Made by a program: the position numbers and the translations under genes | Notes under the pieces: generated by a model | Told to the model about the DNA's origin: nothing | Databases searched by the model: none | The model's input: only the letters and a program-made list of their open reading frames with translations | In this document: positions 27,522-36,793 of the stretch, piece after piece | Layout of the letters: every line of letters begins with the position of its first letter | How positions within the stretch are numbered: the stretch's first letter is position 1 | Origin: JAJTDS01 sp964202895 | Lineage (GTDB): Bacteria > Pseudomonadota > Alphaproteobacteria > Rickettsiales > UBA1997 | Reading direction: 5' to 3' | DNA length: 64,000 bases | Assembly (NCBI GenBank): GCA_964202895.1 | Contig: CAXNJM010000001.1 | Span: forward strand, 1,116,001 to 1,180,000

Positions 27522-28010
27522 TCAAGGTAGTTTTTCCCAAGGTAATTTTTCCCAAGGTAGTTTTTCCCAAGGTAGTTTTTCGTATTGCCAGCCACTTATT
27601 AAAGATCTCGCCCCTGCATTGTTAGCTTCGCCTTCAAAACCACCGATAATATTGTTGATATTGAGGTATCCGTTATCTATAAAATATTGAGAAGCTTGAT
27701 AAGATCTTGCTCCGATGCGACATATAAAAAATAATGTTAAATCATTTTTATCAAAATTTTTGTTAAAAATATTTTCTAAACAAGATTCAACTTCTTTAAT
27801 TAAATTATTATTAAACTCCATAAATGGCGGGATTTGCAAAGAAACAAATATTATAGGATTAGCTAATGATTTTTCGTCAACAATACCAATGTTTTTCCAC
27901 TCTGAAGGGGTTCTAACATCGATTAAAACGGAGTTTTTTTGTGATTTTAAAGTTAAAAATGCTTCGCTCGGCATAACTTCTTTAAGCTGTGTTATTTTAT
28001 TATTTTGCAA
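27522..28010 (-). CDS. rhodanese-like sulfurtransferase with C-terminal repeat expansion
   Basis: This is a single rhodanese domain of 162 residues. VLIDVRTPSEW is the conserved opening, and the active loop CRIGARS carries the catalytic Cys97. The domain normally ends near a G-W-x-x-x-x-L-P-W sequence. Here that end is followed by repeats of PWEKL (about 144-162), encoded by a 15-bp tandem repeat. The stop is TGA, one of the very few TGA stops in the window. The partner or substrate is unknown; ispA lies 25 bp behind. Confidence 0.85.
   Translation of the reverse strand: MQNNKITQLKEVMPSEAFLTLKSQKNSVLIDVRTPSEWKNIGIVDEKSLANPIIFVSLQIPPFMEFNNNLIKEVESCLENIFNKNFDKNDLTLFFICRIGARSYQASQYFIDNGYLNINNIIGGFEGEANNAGARSLISGWQYEKLPWEKLPWEKLPWEKLP
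27524..27581. repeat. 15-bp tandem repeat, about four units
   Basis: AAGGTAGTTTTTCCC is repeated at 27524, 27539, 27554 and 27569 (last unit partial; the second has one G-to-A change). It encodes PWEKL in the rhodanese frame and would encode NYLGK in the upstream ispA frame. The pattern fits replication slippage. Confidence 0.9.
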
Positions 28011-28270
28011 GCTAGATATTTGGTTTATTAATAAAATTTAAGTAATTTATTTGAACTGTTATTTTTTAAAAAGATAATTAAAAAATATTTATTTAGCAAC
28101 CATTTTTCAAAAAACAAAAACTAACTTGGAAAATAACCAAAAACCCTAGATTCATTTAAAACATTGTCTTACTATCTGATAAATGCATAATTTCGTATAT
28201 TTGGCTGTAAGGTTTTTAATAATATTATGAATATAAAATCAATAGTAAGATAAATTTGGAGTACTTTCTT

Positions 28271-29686
28271 ATGAAAAAACACAATTATATTAATAGTCAA
28301 CAAGAGTTGAAATTGCTGATAGAAAAAATCAAAAAGTTTAAAATGATGGCTATTGATACAGAATTTGTAAGAGAAAAAACTTATTTTCCGTTATTATCAT
28401 TAATTCAAATCGCAATTCAGAATGAAGAAAATATCGAAGTCTTTTTAATAGATTGTTTAGCTGAAATTAACCTGCTAGAAATAGTTAAATTAGTTTATGA
28501 TCAAAAAATTATTAAAATTTTTCATTCCTCGATGCAAGATTTGCAGATCTTCCAAAGAATTCATAATGATATGAATGCGGAAGATAAAAGTAAATTACCA
28601 GAAAATATTTTTGATACTCAAATAATGTCCAATATAGTCGATTCTAATATTAATCAAAGCTATCAATCTTTAGTTGAAAAATTTTGTAATTATAAAATCA
28701 ACAAAAATCAACAAAGAAGCGATTGGGGGCGAAGACCGCTTACTGTTGAACAGCTAGAATATGCGGTTGAAGATGTTTTGTTTTTGATTCCAGTTTACCA
28801 AGAATTATTGCAAAATATTACAAAATTAGGTCGCCAAAATTGGCTACAAGAAGATCTTTCTAATCTTGTTGCTACTGCTTGTAGCTATGAAATTGACCAT
28901 ATTTTCCGCAAGATTTGTCCAAGAGATTGCGGTTATCAACAAAAGAACCATATGAATCAATTTTTGTTGTGGCGAGAAGAATTGGTTAAAATAATTAATT
29001 TACCGAGGCAACATTTTGTCGAAGATGAAATAATCGCAAAAATAATTAATTACAATGCTAGCTTTGGCGAAGAGATAAAAAGAGAGGAGTTGCAGGAAGA
29101 TATGGTGGCAAATCATCCTGATTTTGAAAATAAAGAATCTAATTCACAAGCCCAAAATCAAGAGGTAAACTCAGTGGATATTGATTTTGTACCAAATATT
29201 GAAGTGGCAGAAAGTTATTTTATTAAAAAAATTGTTTCCGATATTTCTAATCGAATTATTGCCACTGTTAATGTTGATGCTGTTATTAAATTGCTACAAC
29301 TTCGCTCTAATAATATTATTAATGAGCGGATAATATATCAATTGCAGTCGCAGAAGAGATTGCTCTTTAACTGCATTAGCGACTTTATATCTTCTAGTAT
29401 AGCCACAATTTTAAACACCCGCCCCTCATACACTGATATTCTCCACATCAAAAAAAACGAATCGGTGCGATTAAATAACGATCAGAAAAAAACCTTACAA
29501 AATCTACAAAAATTAGTTGCAAAAATAGCTCAAGATTACAATATTAGTGGTCAGTTTTTAATAAATTCTTATATTCTAAAAAAAATCATTTCTCAGCCAA
29601 ATAACTTAAATATTCATTTAAGTGGATGGAGACAAGATTTACTGAGCGAACCAATAGCAACAATTATTAATGCCGAATCTTTATAA
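28271..29686 (+). CDS. rnd: ribonuclease D
   Basis: This 3'-5' exoribonuclease matures tRNA and other RNA 3' ends. With the ATG at 28271 it has 471 residues. The DEDD motifs are DTEFVRE (D29, E31), HSSMQDLQ, and YAVEDVLFLIPVYQ; LKLLIEKIKKFKMMAIDTEF is the usual opening. HRDC-like helical regions follow, separated by an acidic/polar linker (about 285-310) that makes it longer than the roughly 380 residues typical of the family. A TTG at 28256 is also in frame, but GGAG at 28258-28261 is well placed as a Shine-Dalgarno for 28271, one of few clear ones in the window. It overlaps tpiA by 17 bp. Confidence 0.9.
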   Translation: MKKHNYINSQQELKLLIEKIKKFKMMAIDTEFVREKTYFPLLSLIQIAIQNEENIEVFLIDCLAEINLLEIVKLVYDQKIIKIFHSSMQDLQIFQRIHNDMNAEDKSKLPENIFDTQIMSNIVDSNINQSYQSLVEKFCNYKINKNQQRSDWGRRPLTVEQLEYAVEDVLFLIPVYQELLQNITKLGRQNWLQEDLSNLVATACSYEIDHIFRKICPRDCGYQQKNHMNQFLLWREELVKIINLPRQHFVEDEIIAKIINYNASFGEEIKREELQEDMVANHPDFENKESNSQAQNQEVNSVDIDFVPNIEVAESYFIKKIVSDISNRIIATVNVDAVIKLLQLRSNNIINERIIYQLQSQKRLLFNCISDFISSSIATILNTRPSYTDILHIKKNESVRLNNDQKKTLQNLQKLVAKIAQDYNISGQFLINSYILKKIISQPNNLNIHLSGWRQDLLSEPIATIINAESL

Positions 29687-30575
29687 AAAACCTTTTATTA
29701 TTGCAAACTGGAAGATGAATCACGGTTTCGAGTCAACAGATATCTGGCTTGATAAGTTTTTTCGTGCTTTCTATTCCAATCGTGATAAATTTGACAACCT
29801 TACCTTCGTAATTTGTCCATCAACTATTTTGCTCGATTATATCGATAGCGAAGTTATGGATGAAGGTCTAGAGCAGTTAGAAGACACAATCGCCAAGAGA
29901 AAACAAACTCTTTCTAGGCTTACTGACGAAGAAATTGATAAAATTCTAATTGAAGAAAAAATTATCAAAATCGGGGGTCAAGATTGTCACTACGAGCTTT
30001 CTGGATCTTTTACAGGCAATACCTCTTTGCTTAATCTTAAGGAGGTCGGTTGCGAATTTGTAATTATTGGTCATTCTGAACGAAGAGAATTCAATGCTGA
30101 AGACAATCAAATTATCGCCAAAAAGCTCAATTTAGCGATAAGTCAAAAATTTATGCCAATTTTATGTATTGGCGAAAATCTAGCGGTTAGAAACAAAAAA
30201 GAGCATATTAATTTTGTGCAAGAACAGCTAAAAGAAGCATTATTAATGCTTGATTCTAATCAATCATTTGAGCTTTTAATTGCTTACGAGCCAATTTGGT
30301 CGATTGGTAGTGGTAATGTTCCTACGATTCTAGAAATTAAAGAAATATCAGATGCAATAATTGCAACGATTAATGAATTAAAATCGCAAAATAAAATTGC
30401 CAATAATGCCAATGTGTCAGTGCTTTATGGTGGTTCAGTAAATAGTAAAAATTCAGCCTCAATTCTTGCTATTGATAATATTGACGGTCTCTTGATTGGT
30501 AAAGCAAGCCTTGAAGCTGATGAATTTGTTGAAATTGCCTTGTCGCATCAAGCTTCTGCCAAACAAAGTCCTTAA
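29670..30575 (+). CDS. tpiA: triosephosphate isomerase with a lid-side insertion
   Basis: TPI interconverts dihydroxyacetone phosphate and glyceraldehyde 3-phosphate. The family motifs are ANWKMN (catalytic Lys), IIGHSERR (catalytic His), AYEPIWSIGSG (catalytic Glu and flexible loop) and LYGGSV. At 301 residues it is about 50 longer than usual. The extra part includes a charged helical stretch near residues 62-95 between VICPST and GGQDCHYE, where other TPIs have a short connection. It overlaps the end of rnd, so the two are translationally linked. Confidence 0.94.
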   Translation: MPNLYKKPFIIANWKMNHGFESTDIWLDKFFRAFYSNRDKFDNLTFVICPSTILLDYIDSEVMDEGLEQLEDTIAKRKQTLSRLTDEEIDKILIEEKIIKIGGQDCHYELSGSFTGNTSLLNLKEVGCEFVIIGHSERREFNAEDNQIIAKKLNLAISQKFMPILCIGENLAVRNKKEHINFVQEQLKEALLMLDSNQSFELLIAYEPIWSIGSGNVPTILEIKEISDAIIATINELKSQNKIANNANVSVLYGGSVNSKNSASILAIDNIDGLLIGKASLEADEFVEIALSHQASAKQSP

Positions 30576-30630
30576 CAAAGTCGCTAAGCAAGGGGCTGTT
30601 TAGTAATAATTTATTAGTTTTTCTGGTTTT

Positions 30631-32022
30631 TTATTTGCCAATGCAGAACTTACTGAAAATATTGTCAAGAATATTCTCAACACCAACTTTGCCTGTTATT
30701 TTGCCAATTTCTCGTGAGGCGATTCTTAGCTCTTCTCCTGCTATTTCAATATTATTATTTAAATCAAAGTTTTTGAGTGCCTCTAAAGCCTTTTGCAAGG
30801 CATTTATGTATCTTTGTTGAGTAATCATTTCAACATTACTACCAATAATAAAAGTTTTGCCAATTATTATTTCTAGTGACTGCAAAAATTTATTCATATT
30901 TAAATTTTCTTTGATGGAGACGGGAATTATCATTGCTCGCAATGATTGATTATCAAGGTTTTGTAGCCAATTATTTACTTTTAAATTTATGATTTCTTCA
31001 TCGTTAAGACTCAAGTTTTCGCCAAGATGATTATTATCGATTTTATTAATGATGATTAAGCTTCTTTCGTCAATTAGATGAGAATTTTCTGTTAATATTT
31101 GATAATTATTAAGCTCAACAACAAAAACTTTAAAATCAGCTTCGCTTGCTCTTTTTATTGCTCTTTCAATGCCTTCTTTTTCAATTGGATTATTGGTTTT
31201 TCTAATTCCTGCAGTGTCAGAAATTTTTACCATCATTCCTGCAATTTCTAGGTGAGTATCTATAATATCTCGAGTTGTGCCTGCGATATCGGAAACAATT
31301 GCCACTTCGCTTTGGGCAAGAAAATTAATTAAACTAGATTTTCCAACATTTGGAGAGCCAATAATGACAAGGCTTAAACCTTGTTTTATTTTCTGCCCGA
31401 TTGATTTATTTTGTAGATGAAGAGTTATTCCTACAATTAAGTTTTGCACCTTATTTTCTACTGAATCAATAATTTCGGTAGGTAAATCATCTTCAGGAAA
31501 ATCAATAACCGCTTCTATCATTGATAGGGCTTGAATTATCTCGCTTCGCCAATTTTCATATTTTTGCCCTAGAGTTCCCGTTAATTGTTGCAATGCCTGT
31601 CGATGCTGAATTTCCGTTTCTGCTTTGATTAAGTCAGGAATTGCTTCTGCTTGTACTAAATCGATTTTTCCATTCAAAAAAGCTCTTTTAGAAAATTCGC
31701 CAGCCTCGGCTATTGCTACATCTTCGACTTTTGATAAAATGGCAAAAATTCTTTTGATAATAAAAATTGAATTATGAATATTTATTTCGATAACATTTTC
31801 TCCGGTAAAGCTGTTAGGAGCTTCAAAGCTTGAAATTACAGCCTCATCGAGTAGTTTATTATGTTCTAAATCATATATTTTGGTAAATAATATTTGGTTA
31901 TGATTTAGTTTTTTATTGATGCCAAGAGCATTCAGGCAATTAACTGTTTTTTCGCCAGAAATACGAATTATCGCTACGGAGCCACCATTTGTAGAGGTTA
32001 TGGTAGAAAATATTGTTGTCAT
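30631..32022 (-). CDS. mnmE: tRNA modification GTPase MnmE
   Basis: MnmE works with MnmG to put a carboxymethylaminomethyl group on U34 of certain tRNAs. It has 463 residues. An N-terminal folate-binding domain (ATITS-like opening, then AEAGEFSKRAFLNGKIDL) and a helical domain flank a G domain with P-loop GSPNVGKSS, DIAGTTRD and SDTAGIR. The C-terminal CIGK carries the conserved Cys. It is last in the mutM-lipoprotein-mnmE run, 2 bp after the lipoprotein gene. Confidence 0.95.
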   Translation of the reverse strand: MTTIFSTITSTNGGSVAIIRISGEKTVNCLNALGINKKLNHNQILFTKIYDLEHNKLLDEAVISSFEAPNSFTGENVIEINIHNSIFIIKRIFAILSKVEDVAIAEAGEFSKRAFLNGKIDLVQAEAIPDLIKAETEIQHRQALQQLTGTLGQKYENWRSEIIQALSMIEAVIDFPEDDLPTEIIDSVENKVQNLIVGITLHLQNKSIGQKIKQGLSLVIIGSPNVGKSSLINFLAQSEVAIVSDIAGTTRDIIDTHLEIAGMMVKISDTAGIRKTNNPIEKEGIERAIKRASEADFKVFVVELNNYQILTENSHLIDERSLIIINKIDNNHLGENLSLNDEEIINLKVNNWLQNLDNQSLRAMIIPVSIKENLNMNKFLQSLEIIIGKTFIIGSNVEMITQQRYINALQKALEALKNFDLNNNIEIAGEELRIASREIGKITGKVGVENILDNIFSKFCIGK

Positions 32023-32024
32023 TT

Positions 32025-32639
32025 TTATTCTTCAAAGAAGATTCCGCTTTGATTAGAAGAATTAACGGTTGCAGATACTGTAAAATTTATTATCAATTCG
32101 TTTTTTTGATTAACTTCTTGATCATTTGATTTTTTGAAATTGATGGTTAATTTTTCATTATCTCTTGTAAATTTCAATAATTCTGATGAATTTTCGGTAA
32201 GATTCCAGCCCATTTGTAGCAAGGTTTCTTGATAAAATTTTTGAATAATTGAGATATCTTGTTCGGTTTTGTAAGAAGATGAAATGATGCTACCATAATC
32301 TAGGTCGAAATTTAAGCTATCTTCGCCAATCTTAATTAAACCATCGGCAAGCGGAACATCTTTCGTGCCATAAACAAAATTTTGCTTGATTTTATTGCTT
32401 TGTGCAGGCTGACTAATTGGTTTTTCGTCAATAATTTCAAGCTTTTCTTCGGGCTTTTCTTCGTGATGAAAAATTTTGCTAAAATTATTAGAGGTTTTAT
32501 TTTTGGCTTGTTTTAGCCATTCTTTTGTTTTAATTGCATATTTTTTAGGGCTAAATTCTTTAGTGCCAGAGCAAGAGGTTGTAAGAATAGCGATAGAACT
32601 AATGATGATTGTAAGAGATTTTAATTTTTTATAAAACAT
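32025..32639 (-). CDS. predicted lipoprotein of unknown function
   Basis: The ATG at 32639 gives 204 residues with a lipoprotein signal peptide ending in TTSC. A charged linker precedes a globular domain with DVPLADGLIKIGEDSLNFDL and ISIIQKFYQETLLQMGWNL. The latter pattern, a predicted helix followed by MGW, is seen in lipoproteins of other alphaproteobacteria. No function is recognised. A longer frame up to 32681 overlaps mutM and adds nothing like a signal peptide. It lies 1 bp after mutM and 2 bp before mnmE. Confidence 0.75.
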   Translation of the reverse strand: MFYKKLKSLTIIISSIAILTTSCSGTKEFSPKKYAIKTKEWLKQAKNKTSNNFSKIFHHEEKPEEKLEIIDEKPISQPAQSNKIKQNFVYGTKDVPLADGLIKIGEDSLNFDLDYGSIISSSYKTEQDISIIQKFYQETLLQMGWNLTENSSELLKFTRDNEKLTINFKKSNDQEVNQKNELIINFTVSATVNSSNQSGIFFEE

Positions 32640-32640
32640 A

Positions 32641-33468
32641 TTATTTTTGACATTTTTGACAGAAAAAACTAGAGCGACCATTTTGTATTACCTTTTCAAT
32701 TTTATTTGAGCATTTTATGCAATTTTGATTCATTCTTCCGTAAACTTTGAAGTTATTTTGAAAATTGCCAATATTGCCATCGGCATCGACATAATCATTT
32801 ATTGAAGAGCCTTTATTTTCAATTGCTTGATTCAGAATAAATTTAATTGATTTAACTAAATTTTTAATTTCTGCATCATTAATTGATTTTGATGACCTTA
32901 ACGGTAAAATTTTAGATAAAAATAGCGATTCATTAGCATAAATATTGCCAACACCCACTACAATTTGATTATCCATTAAGCTAGTTTTAATATTAATATT
33001 TTTATTAGCAAGTTTATTAGCTAAATATTGATGATTAAAATCTGCAGATAATGGCTCAGGACCAAGCTTCGCAAGCAGTTGATGTTGCTTTATATTTTGA
33101 TTATCAATTAAATCGATAAGCCCGAATCTTCTAGGATCGTTGAAAATAAGCCATTTCTCATCATTTTGATAATTAATTTTGAGAGCAAAATGATCGTGCT
33201 TTGTGGTTGGAGATGTTGTTTTTAGTAGTAATCTGCCACTCATTCCCAAGTGAATTATTAGGCTGGTTTGATTATCAAGTTCAATCATTAAATATCGGGC
33301 TCTTCGTGATATTTTTTTAATGGTAAGGTTTGTTAACTCTTTTAAATCAAGGGTGGAGGCGGTTCTTAATTTATATTGCGAACGAAATATTTCAGTTATT
33401 TTGCCATTGATAATATTGGCATTAATTAGGCTGGTTTTAATGGTTTCAACCTCTGGCAATTCTGGCAT
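32641..33468 (-). CDS. mutM: formamidopyrimidine-DNA glycosylase
   Basis: MutM removes 8-oxoguanine and other oxidised purines. It has 275 residues. Mature catalytic Pro2 and Glu3 lie in MPELPEVETI, and the central IHLGMSGRLLL and NDPRRFGL are typical. The helix-two-turn-helix segment has VVGVGNIYANESLF, and a C-terminal zinc finger has CIKC and CQKC. It begins the minus run to mnmE and is divergent from queH. Confidence 0.96.
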   Translation of the reverse strand: MPELPEVETIKTSLINANIINGKITEIFRSQYKLRTASTLDLKELTNLTIKKISRRARYLMIELDNQTSLIIHLGMSGRLLLKTTSPTTKHDHFALKINYQNDEKWLIFNDPRRFGLIDLIDNQNIKQHQLLAKLGPEPLSADFNHQYLANKLANKNINIKTSLMDNQIVVGVGNIYANESLFLSKILPLRSSKSINDAEIKNLVKSIKFILNQAIENKGSSINDYVDADGNIGNFQNNFKVYGRMNQNCIKCSNKIEKVIQNGRSSFFCQKCQK

Positions 33469-33552
33469 TTCTTACTTGAAAAAATTAATTATTATTGTTA
33501 GGATATTTTTTTCTAAAATAACTAAAAAACAATTAAAATTATTAATTAAATT

Positions 33553-34212
33553 ATGTTAAAGCAAGAATATGAATATTTACTAAAGCTTCCCGATTATGCA
33601 ACTGATAATCGAGTTTTAATGCATAGCTGTTGTGCTCCTTGTGCAGGTGATTTAATGGAGAGAATGATCGCTTCTAACATTGATTTAACAATATTTTTTT
33701 ATAATCCCAATATCCACCCTAAAAAAGAATATTTAATTCGCAAAGAAGAAAATATTAAATTTGCCGAGAAGCTAGGAATACCGTTTATTGATGCCGATTA
33801 TGATGTGCAAAACTGGTTTTCAAGAGCCAAAGGCTTGGAAAATGAGCCAGAAAGAGGAGAAAGATGCACAAAATGCTTTGATATGAGATTCGAAAGAACA
33901 GCACTTTATGCTTTTGAAAATAATTTTAAAATTATTACTTCATCACTTGGTATTTCAAGATGGAAAGATATGGATCAAATTAATGATTGTGGTTCAAGGG
34001 TGGTTAAAAAATACGAAGGAATCAATTACTGGACCTACAACTGGAGAAAGGCAGGCGGAGCTTCAAGAATGTATGAAATAGCAAAAAAAGAAGAATTTTA
34101 CAAGCAAGAATATTGCGGTTGTATTTATTCTCTTAGAGATAGCAATGAATGGCGACGAAAAAACAACCGCGAAGAAATAGAAATTGGCGAAGAATTTTAT
34201 AAATTTGATTAA
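33553..34212 (+). CDS. queH: epoxyqueuosine reductase QueH
   Basis: QueH (formerly DUF208) carries out the last step of queuosine synthesis in tRNA, as a non-homologous alternative to QueG. It has 219 residues. The conserved cysteines are in HSCCAPC (C26, C27, C30), ERCTKCFDMR and EYCGCIYS, forming the iron-sulfur and metal centres. FFYNPNIHPKKEY and TSSLGISRWKD are also family signatures. No other queuosine gene is adjacent. Confidence 0.93.
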   Translation: MLKQEYEYLLKLPDYATDNRVLMHSCCAPCAGDLMERMIASNIDLTIFFYNPNIHPKKEYLIRKEENIKFAEKLGIPFIDADYDVQNWFSRAKGLENEPERGERCTKCFDMRFERTALYAFENNFKIITSSLGISRWKDMDQINDCGSRVVKKYEGINYWTYNWRKAGGASRMYEIAKKEEFYKQEYCGCIYSLRDSNEWRRKNNREEIEIGEEFYKFD

Positions 34213-34233
34213 TATTGCCAATACCACATTAAA

Positions 34234-34500
34234 ATTCTGGATGAGGGAACTAAAACACTCGTCATGCCGTTGTAAAACGGCACCCAGAAAGATTTAAAAC
34301 TGGGTCCCGACTTTCGTCGGGATGACGATGAAGATAATGGTCGCGATGACGATTGTAGGTGAGTTGGTTTCGCACTTTCTGCTAACGGCAACAAGGAGCT
34401 TCAACCCCTTGTCTTCTTTCTGGATGAGGGAACTAAAAAACTCGTCATGCCGTTGTAAAACGGCACCCAGAAATAAAAGGTGCTGGGTCCCGACTCATAC
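34234..34500. repeat. palindromic repeat hub 2 (between queH and fic)
   Basis: The gap 34213-34624 has no gene. A module starting CTGGATGAGGGAACTAAAA occurs at 34237 and again at 34420, offset 183 bp. Each copy continues through CTCGTCATGCCGTTGTAAAA, CGGCACCCAG and GGGTCCCGAC. These are reverse complements of modules in hubs 1 and 4. A CAACAAGGAGCTTCAACCCC unit lies between. From 34501 to 34624 nothing is recognised. Confidence 0.8.
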
Positions 34501-34624
34501 TAATTTAACTGAGGAAGTTGTTTTTTGCATTAAATACTTAACCCTCTGACATTGCCAACTTTCAGGAATCTCTCTCAGTCAAGGAATCCCGCTATCTTTC
34601 ATTTTATTTGTGTTTTTCGTGGTG

Positions 34625-35761
34625 CTACTTAAAAAGATCGAAATATTTTCTAAAAACAAAAATGCGGTTGCGACTTTGCCCGGTTATCTCTTCAAGAATT
34701 TCTGCCTTGACAAAATCATCAACTAAATCATTTGCTGACTTGTAGCTTAGTTTGGCTATTTCTTGAGCTTCTTTGACATAAAGGCTTGGCTTTTCGAATA
34801 AGTGATTAAGCAAAGTTATGGCACTTAGCGATTTCTTGCCAAAATTTTTGTTAATCATTTTTTCTAAATCACTTTTTAGGATTAAGACTTTTGAAAGTGT
34901 TTCGGCTGATTTTGTAGCAGCTTTTTCAATCCCAACTAAGAAATATTTTAGCCATTGCTTCATGTCGTTTTTGGTGCGAACAAAAGTTAAATTATCGTAA
35001 TATAGGCCCTTGTTTTCTTCAAAATATGCCGACAGATAAAGCAGGGGTTTGGTAAGAATTTTTTTATCGACCAAAAAGAGTGTGATTAAAAGCCTGCCAA
35101 TTCTGCCATTGCCATCCAAAAACGGGTGAATGGTTTCGAATTGGTAATGAACTAAGGCTATCCTAATTAAATCAGGGACATTGATTTCGTCGTTATGAAT
35201 AAATTTTTCTAAATCACTCATCAATTCTTCTACATGCTCAAAGCTTGGAGGCACAAAAATAGCATCAGAAGGTGAGCTTCCGCCAATCCAGTTTTGACTT
35301 GTGCGGAATTTCCCAGGTTGTTTTTCCTGACCTCTGACACTGTTTAGTAAAACTTTGTGAGTTTCTTTTATCAATCTTGAGGAGATGGGTAGGTTTTGTA
35401 GATCTAAGATTGCTTGATTTATTGCCTTGGTATAATTTGCGACCTCTTTCCAATCATTTCTTCTTTCGGGTAAAATTTCTGATTCGCTTAAAAAAGATTC
35501 GTCAATTTCGGTTTTTGTTCCTTCAATTCTGCTTGAAATAACGGCTTCTTTACTGATGTGCAACTGAATAAATAAATCAATATTGGGAACTAGTATTGAA
35601 AAAGAATTGAGTTCGCCAAGTTTTATTGCTGCTTTTTCAAGTAATTTACCAATTTGTTGATCTTGCCAAATCCATTCTTCATTGATTTTTGTTGGTAAAA
35701 AGTATTTATAACCAGCTGTTGATTTTATTAAGTTTCCTGACTTGTAGTTTTCTAGAATCAT
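34625..35761 (-). CDS. Fic-family adenylyltransferase with inhibitory motif and winged-helix end
   Basis: Fic enzymes usually transfer AMP to hydroxyl groups of proteins. The active motif HPFLDGNGRIGR (from His212) is intact. The class II inhibitory helix motif S-x-x-x-E-G is present as SSRIEG (76-81) on the N-terminal side, so activity is probably autoinhibited. Residues from about 312 (SAITLLNHLFEKPSLYVKEA onward) form a predicted winged helix, common in 370-380-residue bacterial Fic proteins. A nested palindrome just upstream (35779-35854) could be its operator. The target is unknown. Stop is TAG. Solitary Fic genes of this type are often chromosomal accessory or toxin-like genes. Confidence 0.9.
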   Translation of the reverse strand: MILENYKSGNLIKSTAGYKYFLPTKINEEWIWQDQQIGKLLEKAAIKLGELNSFSILVPNIDLFIQLHISKEAVISSRIEGTKTEIDESFLSESEILPERRNDWKEVANYTKAINQAILDLQNLPISSRLIKETHKVLLNSVRGQEKQPGKFRTSQNWIGGSSPSDAIFVPPSFEHVEELMSDLEKFIHNDEINVPDLIRIALVHYQFETIHPFLDGNGRIGRLLITLFLVDKKILTKPLLYLSAYFEENKGLYYDNLTFVRTKNDMKQWLKYFLVGIEKAATKSAETLSKVLILKSDLEKMINKNFGKKSLSAITLLNHLFEKPSLYVKEAQEIAKLSYKSANDLVDDFVKAEILEEITGQSRNRIFVFRKYFDLFK

Positions 35762-35778
35762 AAATTTTTTAAGTTGAA

Positions 35779-35854
35779 TTAAAGTAAAATAAAAATTTTC
35801 TTATTTTACTTTAAGGCTATAAAGTAAAATAAGAAAATTTTTATTTTACTTTAA
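35779..35854. promoter_or_regulatory. nested palindrome upstream of fic, candidate operator
   Basis: Two perfect 35-bp arms (35779-35813 and 35820-35854) surround a 6-base loop. Each arm is itself palindromic around AAAGTAAAATAA / TTATTTTACTTT. That 12-mer thus occurs four times in alternating orientation, at 35781, 35801, 35821 and 35841. It begins 18 bp upstream of the fic ATG. The four-fold symmetry suits cooperative binding by a dimeric regulator, possibly the Fic winged helix; this is inference. A strong hairpin in the mRNA leader is also possible. Confidence 0.6.
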
Positions 35855-35926
35855 GAATTTATTTTTTAAGAAATTATTTCCTTCAAAATCCCGTCAGTTT
35901 CTTTCTCGAGATCTAAAATATCTCTT

Positions 35927-36793
35927 TTAATCTCTTAGCAGTTCGTTGATTGAGGTTTTGCTTCTTGTTTTTTCATCTACTCTTTTAACGATTATTCCGG
36001 CATATAAATTGCAATCACCAGTGGTTGATTTTACTGAACCGGGCACAACTACTGAATAGGCGGGAACTCTGCCATAAAAAACTTCACCCGTAGTTCTGTC
36101 AATTATTTTAGTTGATGATCCAAGATAAACACCCATTGATATTACCGACCCTTTTTCAACGATAACACCTTCGGCAATTTCACTTCTTGCCCCAATGAAG
36201 CAATCATCTTCAATGATTACGGGGTTTGCTTGTAATGGCTCTAGCACTCCGCCAATTCCGACTCCTCCTGAAATGTGGCAATTTTTGCCAATTTGTGCGC
36301 AAGAACCAACCGTTGCCCAGCTGTCAATCATTGTTCCTTCATCAACAAATGCTCCAACATTAACAAAAGAAGGCATTAAAATTACTCCCTTAGAAATAAA
36401 GGCTGAATATCTTACAATTGAACCAGCAACCGCTCTAAAGCCGGCATCAAGAAAATTTTTTTCTTGCCAATTATTGAATTTTAATGGCACTTTATCAAAA
36501 TGAGTGAGGCTGTCTCCGAAAAATTTAGAATCGTTAGAGAAATTATTTTGTTTGCTGATTTTATTGTCATTAAGGCGAAAATATAGCAAAATAGCCTTTT
36601 TAAGCCATTGATTAACTTGCCATTCTCCGTTGATTTTATCGCAAATTTTAAGTCGACCAGTATCTAATTCATTTAGTGCATAATTTACTGCTCTTCTAAC
36701 ATTGCCAATTCCTTCAATTTCTGTGGTTTGGCTGTTTATTTTAGCTCTTTCTTCAAATGATTTTTCAATGATATTTTTAAATTCGATGGTCAT
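35927..36793 (-). CDS. dapD: tetrahydrodipicolinate N-succinyltransferase
   Basis: DapD uses succinyl-CoA in the succinylase branch of diaminopimelate/lysine synthesis, feeding peptidoglycan. It has 288 residues. A helical N-terminal domain is followed by a left-handed beta-helix of hexapeptide repeats: VNVGAFVDEGTMIDSWATVGS, CHISGGVGIGGVLEP and CFIGARSEIAEGVIV. It follows rlmH on the same strand with a 167-bp gap containing a small palindromic element. Confidence 0.95.
   Translation of the reverse strand: MTIEFKNIIEKSFEERAKINSQTTEIEGIGNVRRAVNYALNELDTGRLKICDKINGEWQVNQWLKKAILLYFRLNDNKISKQNNFSNDSKFFGDSLTHFDKVPLKFNNWQEKNFLDAGFRAVAGSIVRYSAFISKGVILMPSFVNVGAFVDEGTMIDSWATVGSCAQIGKNCHISGGVGIGGVLEPLQANPVIIEDDCFIGARSEIAEGVIVEKGSVISMGVYLGSSTKIIDRTTGEVFYGRVPAYSVVVPGSVKSTTGDCNLYAGIIVKRVDEKTRSKTSINELLRD

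Noticed and set aside
27497..27595. Longer ispA with NYLGK repeats at the N-terminus
   Set aside because: The extension overlaps the rhodanese end and comes from the tandem repeat; the ATG at 27496 gives the family length.
27373..28041. Plus-strand open frames opposite ispA and rhodanese
   Set aside because: Antisense shadows of well-supported genes; one simply translates the tandem repeat.
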